The translations under genes and the position numbers were made by a program. A model generated the notes under the pieces. It worked only from the letters and a program-made list of their open reading frames with translations, did no database searches and had not been told where the DNA came from. A stretch of DNA of 64,000 bases from Cymbidium sinense (Eukaryota; Streptophyta; Magnoliopsida; Asparagales; Orchidaceae), in the NCBI GenBank assembly GCA_021442155.1, contig CM038225.1, forward strand, positions 83,712,925-83,776,924, given 5' to 3'. Shown here piece by piece: positions 12,430 to 23,050 of the stretch (positions are counted from its first letter, which is position 1; the number at the start of each line of letters is the position of its first letter).

Positions 12430-13400
12430 TGGGTTGAGTCAACTTATGCTAGCCCATGGTGACCCAAGGATAAGTCATGCCAAGTTTGGTTGGGTTTGGA
12501 CTTGGTTTGGCTCAATTTGACCCATATGGGTAAAATGGGGTTCAATTGGGGTAGGTTGGCCAATCGGTCAAATTGGGTTAAACCAAAAGTTTGGGTATAG
12601 TCAAATGATCATTTGGAATGTATTGGTTTAATTGATTTGGCTTAATTTGAAGTGGATTTGATTTTGACTCATATGGGTTCATTTGGGTCAAATGAGCTAA
12701 GTTGACCAAATTGGTCAATTTGGCCAAATTGGATTGGGTGGAGGGTTGGTTTAGGTTCAATTGATCATTTAAGAAAAATTGTAGGTGTTGGTTTGAATCA
12801 ATTTGGATTTGAGAAGGATTTGGTTTAATTGGACCCTTTAGGTCAATTTGGGCTAAATGGGTCAATTGGGTTAGGTTGAACAAATTGGATTCAATTTAAG
12901 GTTGGAACATGTTCAATAATCAATTTATGATTGATTAGAGGCATTAGTTTTAATCAATTGGAGTTGGAATGAGATTTGGCCCAATTTGTCCCTTTAGGTC
13001 AAATTAGGTCAACTTGGGTTAACTGGCCAAATTGGCTTGGTTTGATTCAATTGATTGCAATTGGGCTATCCAAGATGATCAACTATCATTAAGGAAGGGA
13101 TTGGATGGGTTAATTCAATCCAATTTAGGTTGAATTGAAATTTGAGTCAATTTGATCATTTAGGCCACTTTAGGTCAAGTGGATCAATTGGGTTGATTGA
13201 GTTGCATTGGTGGAATTGGGTGTTGAGAGAGGTTCAATGATGGATTTAGAATTTATTAGTGGCTTTGATTACAATTGGTTTGAGTTTGATTGGATTTTAG
13301 TTCATTTGAATTTCTTAGGTTAAGTGGGCTAACTTAGATTGATTGAATTCATTTGATTTGATTAGTTTGATTGCAAGTATTAAAAGAGTTTGAAATGGTC
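12430..13400 (-). promoter_or_regulatory. TTGAC-dense U3 block (W-box-like cluster) of LTR A/D
   Basis: A long degenerate run of TTGACC, TTGACT, GGTCAA and related words. In the sense direction it starts about 0.4 kb inside the LTR, where U3 promoter and enhancer sequence is expected. TTGAC(C/T) is the core of the W-box bound by WRKY transcription factors (established). Whether it is bound here is inference. Open frames across it are rich in N, Q, L and P because of the repeat and are not genes. Confidence 0.45.
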
Positions 13401-13835
13401 TATTGAATGGTTGGAGTGCTTCTATGAAAATTAACTGAATTTGGTTTACTTGAATGGGCTTTGAGTTGGACCAATAGGATCATGGTGCAGTTGACTTAGG
13501 TTAAGGTTTAGGTTAATTTGTTTTAGAGCTTGGACTAGAAAATAAATTCAATTGAGGTTGATTGTATAAGCTTCAGATTAGTTATGTTTCTCTCATATGA
13601 GCTTGGGTTTGGATGAGTGAACAAGCATGGGTTGGTTTAGGCCATAGTATAGGTAGAACCTATTTGTTGAAGGGTATAACCTAAGCTTATGGTATGCCTC
13701 TTAAGTCTATAAGCTTAGGTTTAGTGTTCCCTTAGTAACTAGAAGTGTCATATAACTAACGAGATCCAAGTGCCTAGGAGGGTCCTAAGTCTAGGATGGT
13801 AATAATGAATCATCATTACAAAAGTGAGGTCAACA

Positions 13836-15790
13836 AAAGGACCCACAATAGGCTTGGTGTAACTGGCAAGGCACACAACACATATTGATGTTGACCAAGA
13901 TGATTAACAGCATTCGGGAGATCACAGGCACTGATGAAGACTACCCATACCTAACTAGAAAGGTGAATGGAATTACAGTCCTAGTGTGATACATTTCGTT
14001 TCATACTGAGGGCATGAGAGAGTTATGTGAATTTAATTTGATTTGTTGAGAATTGATTTCATGCCAAGGACACAAAGTGACGTCTGCTGGAGATTTGCAC
14101 ATGACTTTGGTTGGATTATAGATTGATTTAAGCCAAGGGTTTAAAGGGGGTATGTTGGAGATTGAGATTTGATTGAATTTATTTAATTTATCTAAATTAT
14201 GTTAATTAGTTTTGATTTGAAATTAGATTTTATGTTGATTAATTTAGTTTTAATTTGATGATTCATTTTGATTTTGATTTTGTTGATTGATTTAGTGTAG
14301 ACCCTGCTAGTTTACGATGGACTGTATTAAGGAGGGGCTATGTGAGCCAGGGCTTGCCTTAGATTTATCAGTCCAAATGGGTAGTCTATAGGCCATACAA
14401 TATAGACTATCCAACCTAAGAGTTTCCCATCAATTTGCAACGGCTACATAAGGAAGAAAGCTCGGGGACTCATGTCTTCCAAAATAGAGCCAGCCATTTG
14501 GGTGACCCGCTGATGGCATAACAAGTCAAACCTAACCTAGGGCAACTACTAAGTGAATGCCTCTAGGGGTCTTATTTCAACCTAGATAGTCGAGGTGGTT
14601 CATATAGGGTGTTTTACTAACACTGCCCAAAAGATAGGATGCCTACTTAGGGAGAGGTGCCTCTGGGGCTCTTATCCTAATCCACAAGAGATGTTGTTTT
14701 ATTTATTTATTTTGCATGGACCATATTGGTTTGTGATGGGCCACACTATGAAAGAGCCACAGGAGGCTTTGTCCTATCTCAGATTTACTGGCATAAGGGA
14801 TAGTATGTACTTTCGCAGTATAAAACCTTCCAACCACAAGGGTGGTTATTAGGAAAGGGGAACTGTCCAATCTAGGAGTAACCTGAGTCATGTGACGTAA
14901 TCCAAATTAAATTCCCATAGGGAAAGTGCCTCTGTGGGTCTTACCCTAATCCTTGAAATGTAAAGCAAGGAACGGGTGACTGTGAGAAAGCAGGGACTCA
15001 TATCTACTTGAGCAGAGTTATCCATCGGGTGAGTTGTTGCAAGCAAAGTGAACCCCAACCAACCTAATGTGCCCATTAATTTGTGACGATCAATCTAGGA
15101 AGAAAGCATCAGGGACTCAAATCTTTCTAAGTGGAACTAATCATCGGGATAGTCTATCATCGGCTAGACAGCTGCTATCCGACGTAGGACGACTACTAAG
15201 TAGGAAGTCATAAAGAAGGACTAAACCTGAACTTGAAGTAGTTAGAAAAAAGAAGAGCCACTGGGGGTCTTACCCTAATCCTCAGATATATAAATTTAGT
15301 CCCAGTTAGTGTACGACGGCTAGTTCTAGAAGAAAGCTCGGGGATTCACATCTTCTTAAGCAAAGCTAGTCATCGTGATAACTCATTGGTCATGCAATAG
15401 GACAAACCGAACTAACAAGGCGTCCATCAATTTGTAGTGGTTAAGTTAGGAAGATGACATGGTGTCTCACATCCTCCTAAGTAAAAAATGATCACTAGGG
15501 AGACACACTAGCCAAGTAGGGAATCAATCCTGACCTAGAGTAACCATTGAGTGAGAGCCATTGGGGTCTTTTCTGGGCTCAAGGTAACCCGAAGTAATTG
15601 GATTTGTGTTTGATTTATTTATGTTTATGTGTAATTCTATGTTTGTGTTGTGCCACTAAGGGATAGGACGCCGCTTGGGTTTTCTTATACCTACCCTAAA
15701 CACATCGAATTTGGTAATTGGAAACATTTTAACTTCGAGAGAAGTTTGATCAAAATGAAATTTTTATTGTTGAAAAATAATGTTGGACAT
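13836..15790 (-). mobile_element. 3' untranslated region of element D
   Basis: It lies between the LTR end and the pol stop at 15,794. It matches the 3' UTRs of C (30,709-33,728) and B (46,337-48,790). It holds several copies of a module reading roughly GGAAGAAAGC, then GGGGACTCACATCTTCC, preceded by a TTTGCAACGG-like block and followed by GAGTGAATGCC. One copy of the motif ATAGGATGCC..TTGGGTTCTCTTACACCT, in altered form, is at 15,661-15,697. There is no convincing ORF on either strand, and no purine run abuts the LTR. Confidence 0.65.
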
Positions 15791-15793
15791 TGT

Positions 15794-16103
15794 TTATGCA
15801 TAGTATTTCTTTAGATAAAACCCATTGATCGGAAGCATCGGTGTTCCTTTAAGATTTATTAGTTGATAGAATCCACTATGGTAGGCCTTTTTTATGGCTA
15901 AAGGGCCTTCCCAAGTAAGTTCAAACTTGCCTCTCATCTTGCGACAGACCATAATTGGTCTCTTTAGATCTAAAATAAGCTCTCCTACTCGAATAGTTAT
16001 AGGGAGAACCAACTTGTTATGAGCTTGAACCATCTTTACTTTGTATAACTCGAGGTTCTGACACACTCCCAAGCATTTTTCTTCTAAACCTTCAAGTTCT
16101 TCT
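15794..16103 (-). pseudogene. Integrase C-terminal domain, element D, truncated
   Basis: An open frame reads CQNLELYKVKMVQAHNKL, then VGELILDLKRPI, then KFELTWEGPLAIKKAYH and ends in NGFYLKKYYA and stop. This is the integrase C-terminal part, nearly collinear with C (33,729-34,112) and B (48,793-49,254). Homology continues past the first methionine to about 16,103 (a LEELEGL-type segment) and stops inside a CT microsatellite, so everything upstream of this point in pol is missing. This is the last coding sequence of the element; no chromodomain is evident. Confidence 0.85.
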
Positions 16104-16236
16104 CTCTCTCTCTCTCCCTCTCTCTAGCATCTCTCATCCCAGACCAACCTAAAGACCTCCTCCTTCTCTCCTATCTCTCCTAGCCAGGCTCATCATTGCC
16201 ATCATCACCTCTCTATTGCTAATTAACCTATCCCAT

Positions 16237-16279
<43 letters not shown>

Positions 16280-16281
16280 TT
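16104..16281. repeat. CT/GA microsatellites and pyrimidine-rich tract
   Basis: (CT)n runs at about 16,104-16,132 and 16,240-16,271, the second followed by a T run, with C/T-rich sequence between and continuing to about 16,520. The first run coincides exactly with the point where element D pol homology stops, so it marks a rearrangement breakpoint. Confidence 0.85.
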
Positions 16282-17959
16282 CACCTCACGAGTCACCCAT
16301 ATAATGAATTTAGGCCCTTTTCCCTTTTGTAGGTTCTTGATTACCTCTCCACCCGCTTCCCTACTCGCTTAGCTTCCAACCAAGTCCTTGTCTCCAATCC
16401 CTCCCGCCCAGCTCTCATCTACTCATTTTTAGTCAATTCACCAGCCTCTCTTCACCCGAGAGCTTCCATCTTTCTAGAACTTGGGCCTTTCAAACTCTCA
16501 TTCCACCCTCCTCTCTCTAAAACTTTAAAAAAATGAATAAAAGATCTAAAAAAGAGAGAATATTTTGTGTGTGAACATCAAACTTTGTACAAAATCTATC
16601 ATATTTCATTGTCACTATTGTTAGTTGCAAAGATATATTATAAAAAAAAAAGAGAAGATATGAATGTATGTGTGTATACATCTCATCTTGTGCAGGTATC
16701 TAATGACCCCTTTGTGCTTAGAAGAGCGTGGCGGGCTTGAAGTCGACGGCCGTAGTGTTAAGGCAATGACCACTGCACTTGGAAGAGCATGGTGGGTAGG
16801 CCAAAATAGTCCTCAATGGAGCCTCCTATATGGGGATGATGCCATGAGGTCAAAAATTTCACCGGCTCTAATGTTAATATTAGACATAAAAGAAATTAAA
16901 TGAAAATACTCTTGAATATAAATCAAAATTCGAAATTGGCCTAGAGTGAAATTAAATTGAATATTAATTCAAAATAAAATGTCAAATATAAAAAAATTAA
17001 ATGATAGCTTGAATTAAAGAAAGCTCACAAAATAAAATTAAAAAAAGTGAGCATACAGAAAATTTAGATCAAACTTGAAAGCTTATTTGTATGCGATGAA
17101 TAGAACCTCCTTGCACTAGAGTTTTAAGAACACCCATAAGAATTGATTAGACCTGAAGGAAAACGAATTGAATCTACCCATATTTATAGTTGAACATAGG
17201 AAACTCATATGGGCCCACCGACAATATTCAAATCACATAAAAATAAAAATTGCTGCCCTTGAGTAATATACAAATACAGGATGAGGTTCAATCAATAAAC
17301 CTACCACTAAAGTCCATGACTTACCCATGTGCACATGTAAAGTAAGGGTGTTTACTTTAAATATTCAAGATTCAGTCTTTGTATGTCATTGGGTGGTTAG
17401 ATATTTCCATGAAATTGCAAATTTTAAATAATTATTTCGGCTATATGAATTTAGAGATTATTCTCAATCAAATCATGATGCCTTAAGATTTGTACGAATA
17501 TTTTAATGGCTAAAAGACAATCAAGTCTAATCACTTTTGATTTTCTTACATGAATTTCAAACCAACTTTGAAACTCAATAATTATGTGCTATTTGTTATT
17601 AAGGAAGAGGTTGAAAAATAGTGAAGATTCCCTCCCAACACAAATTCAACAACAAGAAATTGAAAGGTTCTTCCAAAGTAATGTGATTGATTATTTTCAA
17701 TCCCTCTGCCAATGTGATATCAATAATCTTATAAGGAGCTTATAAGTTGATTTTAATGCAATTCAAATGAAATAGAATTCAATTGAGAATTAAAATGAAG
17801 TTAACTTGGGTTTCTTATTATTGAAAATGTACAAATATATTATGTAGTTATACTACAACTTGTATAATCACATAATATAAAAGCACCAAAACTCATGCAA
17901 TCAAGTCTGATCACCCGCAGTTGAATGCATAAATTTAGTGTATAAGGATGTTGCGCGAG
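16282..17959. other. Unassigned sequence between element D and the inverted LTR
   Basis: No match to the LTR family is seen. 16,282-16,520 is pyrimidine-rich. 16,664-16,903 has a 79-codon plus-strand open frame with a TTGTGCAG, splice-acceptor-like, site near its start and no recognisable domain. 17,181-17,189 reads CTATAAATA on the minus strand, a good TATA-box sequence, which could belong to another element's promoter. The rest is AT-rich. I cannot name this segment; it could be old host DNA or an unrelated decayed element. Confidence 0.4.
17181..17190 (-). promoter_or_regulatory. Possible TATA box (CTATAAATA)
   Basis: The minus strand reads ACTATAAATATGGG, which matches the plant TATA consensus well. 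There is no supported gene downstream on the minus strand before the CT-rich tract, so this may be a relic promoter of an unidentified element. It rests on a single short motif. Confidence 0.2.
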
Positions 17960-18879
17960 TGTTAACCTCACTTTTGGAGTGAGTCATCAATCTTCTTTTA
18001 AACTTAGGAGTCTTCTAGACACTATGGTTTTCTTAGTCACAAGAGACTTTTAGCTCTTAGGTGAACAGTTAACCTAAGCCTAGAGACTTAGAAGGGTTAA
18101 CCATTGGATTGGGCCATGCCTTATGACTTAGGGAAATTCACCTACTGTATAGCATAAACCCAATCCATGTTCACCTTCTTAAGCCATAATGAAGCCTCAA
18201 ATTCAATTCAAATACCAAATCTAAATCCAAATCCAAATTCCAAGTTAAATGAATGAAGTCTATGATCAAATCCAAATTCAAGATCAACCCAAGCACTATG
18301 ATTTTATCACATGGATTTAGCCTTGGCCAAATTCAAACTCATCCAACCTCAAGTGATTTTCTCAAATATCAATTCCCCTCAATTTCTATTAAAATTTAGT
18401 TTCTTTTCAAATTACATCTTTCATGGATCAATTTGTTCATTTTATCTTCTCCAAAATTCCATATTTCCCCAAATATAAATACATTCAAATCAAAATCAAT
18501 GCTATATGAATTAAATGAAAATTTTCCAAATTCCACTTCAAATTTTTTCATTCAATTATTTTTCTAAATATATCATTTAAATTATACATAAATTATCAAA
18601 ATCCTCTTTAAAACCCTTTAAGCCAATATCATGGACTTATCTAAATTCCTTCATTACAAAACCCAAATTCAATTGACTTTCTCATAAATCAATTATTCCT
18701 TCAATCATATTTCCAAATATAAATGAAATCTACAATTATCAAGCCAAATCAAAATCAACCCAAGTCAAATCCAACTTAGCATATTTGACTTAAAATATTC
18801 AAATGAACCAAAACCCATTTGAACCCAAACTAATTACAATTGAATTTATATATCAATCTCAAATCCATATATAAACTCA

Positions 18880-19770
18880 ACTAAATCAAACTCAACCCAA
18901 AATCAAGCCAACTAAACCTAATTGGCTCACTTGACCCAAAGTTACCAATTTGACCTATATGAACCAAAATCCATTCAATCCAAACCAAAGTGAATTAAGC
19001 CAATCCAAATTTCATGGCATGATTGTTGATCATCGTAGGTTGATCAATTATCATAAATTAGGTCAAACCAAGTCAACTTAGCCTTTTGACCAAGTCAACC
19101 CTTTAACCCATATGAACCTGAACTAGCCAAATTGCAACCTAAGGCAAATCTATTAAAACTAATTATTTATACCAACCCAAAACCAACATTTGAACATGAC
19201 TTGCCCTTCAATTGAGCCAAACCAAACTCAATTGGCTCTTTTGACCCAAGCTGACCCAAATTGACCTAAATGGCTAAAATGGGTCAAATCAAAATCTAAT
19301 CCAAATTGATTGCAACTAATGGCTCAAGTTTATTCCAAATTGATTCTGAACTTGACCAAAGCCTCAAATGAGCTCAATTGACCCAAATGACATATTGAAC
19401 CCAACCTGACCTAAACGATCAAACTAACCTTAAACCCAATAAAATCCAAATTAAACTCAACCAAAGCCTACAACATACTCCAAATGATCAACCAAACCCA
19501 AACCAAGCCATGACCCAAGCCAATTCGACCATTTGGATCAAATTGGTCAACTTGTCCCATTTGACCCAAATGAAATCAAACAAATCAAAACCGATCTAAA
19601 GCAAATTGAACTAAACTGATGACACCAACACACTCCAAATGGTCATATAAACTTGACCCAACACTTAGTTTGACCCAATTTGACCATGGTCAACTTAACC
19701 CATTTTGACTCAATTTGACCCAAATGGGTCAAATTGAGCCAAATCTAACCAAATGTACTCCAAATCACAT
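18880..19770 (+). promoter_or_regulatory. TTGAC-dense U3 block in the inverted LTR
   Basis: The same motif block as at 12,430 and 28,840 but reversed, seen as repeated TTGACCC, TTTGACC and GGTCAA words. It keeps its position relative to the LTR start (about 0.9 kb in). Its presence in the opposite orientation confirms that it belongs to the LTR and not to a host repeat. Confidence 0.45.
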
Positions 19771-22441
19771 GAAATTTGGCCCCAACCCACTTTTGACTCA
19801 TTTCAAGTCTGCCCAAATCAAATCCAATGCTAAATGACCAAGATACCTTTAAGCTAGGGGTATCAAATGAGGGAAATCACCGATGTAAGTGGTCATTTCC
19901 ATTCCTTAACCACTTGACACCCTCCCATTGGTCCACCAAGGCTCCTAGGACACTGCCAAACCTGACCCAAGGTTGGTTGGGTCGGCCATGACCCATGGGT
20001 AGGTGAAATCACCTTAGCTCCCCCATTGGAGCATTTGAAACCACTAAGGATACCCACTATCCTCCTTGGACCACCTCCCATGCCTTGGCCACTAAAATCG
20101 AGCCACCTAAGGAGAATTCACCATTCCTAGCCACCACCAATGGCCAAGCATCAAGAAGAAGCCAAACTAGCCTGTGCCATTTGATCCAAGGGAAGGGGGT
20201 ATACACCCCCTCTTTTCCACTCAATCCCACACGTTGCATTGCTTAAAGACCTAGCTACCCAAGACAAGCCACCGAGACAATCCCCAAGCTCTCAAGCTCA
20301 TTCCACATTCCCCACTCTTAGATTTCTTCAAGCTAAAATAGGGGAGCCATTCTCTCGATCCCATTTTCTCAAGGCTTGACCAAAGTGCAATTAACATTGC
20401 ACACACCATCCTTGGAGGGAGTCGAGCAAGAACGAATCACCTCCTGAGCTTCCCAATGGGTCAGAGGGTGAACTTTGATCAACACTGACCACCTATGTCT
20501 CGTGTGTTGGCTTCCTGAGCTATCCACCTCAAATTGGAGCTTGTGCTAATCAACAAGGCCTCATCTCTACTAAACAAAGTTTCCTCAATCAGATTTGGCA
20601 CCAATCTTGAGCTCCAGTGAGGTGTGCTATTGAAACCAATCCTTATATCAAAATGAGTTAGAGCTTTTCGAAGGAAACATTCACCCCACACAATCTTGAC
20701 TGTTGGATACCTTTGGATCATTTGTGCAAATGTGGGATCAATTTGAGATCGATCCAAGCTCGGGTGAGCTCGAATCATGCGAGCAATGGCAAATGGACTC
20801 TATTATCCCTCGTTAAAATGACAGTAGATAACGCACTGTCCATTTCGCATGATTGGAATGGATGGTAGTGATTATATCTGATAGAATTATTTGATTTTAT
20901 CCTTTAGCACTACGGATTTGTGATGTCCGATCTTAGATCGAACGACACACGAGAATGTGCATCCGTCACCTCCATGCAAGCACTAACTAGGATTAAGTTT
21001 AAGTAACCAATCCCGCAGTGCCATATGGAAAGCATACCACATGACGCTGATGGGATTAAGTGTTAATTAATGAGTTTTAATGACTGAAACTTCCTAAAAT
21101 CATAACTAATTATAGAAAAATCATAAAACATAATTAAATACACATTTTAAAAGTATTTTAGAGGAGAATTTAATAAAAATATCTTAATAGATTTTGAATA
21201 GTAATTAGAGCTTAATTAAGGTTTGATTATAAATTTAATTAGCTTAATTACTCATTAATTACTTAAATGATTACTACCAAACTTTGTGGGTTATTTTAAT
21301 GGAATAACCTCTGTCTCCCATAATTTTCTTGGAGTTTATTGCTTGATTAATTAAGGAATTTGACTAATTAAGCTTTAATTACCCTCTTAGGTTAATTAAC
21401 TAATAATTAATCATATAAATAGTAAAATGTCAGTTAACTAAGTGGTTAATCAATAACCATTAGTGAATGAGCCTATGGAATGGGATTGAGGCCTCCTCCT
21501 CAATTTTGTTTCCCTAAGTTTATTTCTTTAATCAAATTGATTAAGGCTTAATTAACTAATTAAATTACTTGATTAATTAAATTGAATTTATATTCATATC
21601 AAAACTTAATTAATGAAATTTGGGGTACATCCTTGGGTGTTCAATAACCTGAGTACATTTAAGAAAATTATGGTTACCCACATGTGTGAGAAAACCATAA
21701 AAAGTACTTAATCAAGTTACTTAAGCTAATTAATTATTAATTATAAGTAAATTGTATTAGGCCCTTTCATTTCTTAGGATAATTACAAATCTATTTTTCA
21801 TGCATATCAGGTTGGCTCATAATAATTTAGTTAATTACTTTAAGGTAACATCGGTAAGGCTTAATTAATGGATTTAATACATATTACAACTTAATTAACT
21901 CATAAAATCAATTTAATTATGTTTCATTAAACCAAATGAATTAACAAATATGGGAATAGGTTAGGATCAGCAAACCTTTCCTCACATCCTTAAATCAATT
22001 CAAGACATGAAATTAAAAAATGGCATTAAGAAAGCTTTGGTTTGCTTTGAGTAGCTTTATTTGAGATGATTGTTGTTAGGAATTAATTTGATTGAATAAA
22101 ATTATGTGTTTATGTTCATTTATTCCTTTCCAATCATGTAAAATGTTGTATATTACTTGGTATCATACATTCATCTTTTCAAAGATAAATTAAGTTAAAT
22201 GGTTTTCCTTTATATAAGTTTGCAATGTGTTGGATTAATTTATAATATGTATGGCTATTATCACTAATAAACTCAAATTACTTTCTTAAAATTTTATAAA
22301 TCAATCACATTGATTAGAGTGATAGTAGTTATGAATACATATAGGTTTGTATGTGCTTATAACTTAAGTATGTAAAGTAAAGCTTTCTTATCCTTAATTC
22401 ATGTGTGGTTTTACATGTATTTGAATATTAATAAGTACATA

Positions 22442-23050
22442 ATTTGGACATCCTAGAAATACGAGACTTTAGTTAGCCCCGAGGAGGTCATTTGATTACC
22501 TCACTTTCCTGATTAACAATGGCACGTACTTATTTGGTTTTATTTATATCTATTTCTACACTAGAATTTGGATGAAACTTTGCTTCATATACATAAACAA
22601 TCCAACAAAATAAAGTGCAATTTTTTTGTATGATTTTCTTCTCCTTATTTACATATACATTCATGTGTAGTGAGATAGCAAAGTATATATAGTCTGGACA
22701 TCCTGAGAATACGAGGCTTTAGTTAGCCCTAAGGAGGTCATTTGATTACCTTACTTCCTAGTTAACAAAGGCATGTACTAGCTTATTTCTCTTTACATGT
22801 GTATGTATGTGTGGCTAAGGTGAAAGTCTCTCCATTCTATTAAAAATGCATGCATTCATAATTACCTAAGTAATTGAATTAGTTGGTCATGTGATTTGTA
22901 GACTTCTTTCTTACATTCATGCATAGAAATTTGCATGTATTTGAATGCAAATGGGTATATAGTTTGGGCATCCCGGGAATACTGAGACTTTAGTTAGCCA
23001 AGGAGGTCATTTGATTACCTCACTTTTCCGGTTAACAGTAACACGTACCT
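22442..23050. repeat. Three tandem copies of the mid-LTR motif
   Basis: Copies at about 22,442-22,525, 22,691-22,775 and 22,965-23,050, spaced about 250-275 bp. Each has GGACATCC or a variant, then GAGGCTTTAGTTAGCC, then GGAGGTCATTTGATTACCT. The spacers share GCATGTATTTGAAT-like sequence, so the unit is a larger tandem repeat of about 260 bp. Short stems can form within each copy (for example GAGGT with ACCTC). Confidence 0.75.

Larger units (their letters stand above)
7028..13835 (-). mobile_element. LTR shared by elements A and D, 6.8 kb
   Basis: Plus-strand ends are TGTGGTATTTT at 7,028 and GAGGTCAACA at 13,835, so in the sense (minus) direction the LTR begins TGTTGACC and ends in CCACA, the expected TG...CA. 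The same ends occur in the LTRs at 23,221-30,708 and 38,970-46,336 and in the inverted copy (17,960 and 35,771). Internal order, low to high: a conserved block at 7,080-7,330, another at about 7,780-8,480, a duplicated motif near 9,630 and 9,790, AT-rich sequence, a GC-richer block at 11,230-11,800, then a TTGAC-rich block at 12,400-13,400. Left flank is the element A leader; right flank is the element D 3' UTR. Small ORFs inside are not genes. Confidence 0.75.

Noticed and set aside
12578..12883. 101-codon minus-strand frame rich in N, Q, L, P
   Set aside because: It is the translation of the TTGAC-type repeat block; the frame is not kept in the other LTR copies.
14595..14852. Plus-strand (antisense) frame in the D 3' UTR resembling one in C at 32,354-32,551; antisense ORFs are known in some Tat elements
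   Set aside because: Only the C-terminal residues agree (NHKGGY and NHRGGY), the B counterpart is broken, and the repeated modules switch frames, so shared nucleotides explain it.
16664..16903. Possible exon with a GTGCAG acceptor-like site
   Set aside because: No recognisable protein similarity, no upstream exon and no donor site; the context is surrounded by elements.
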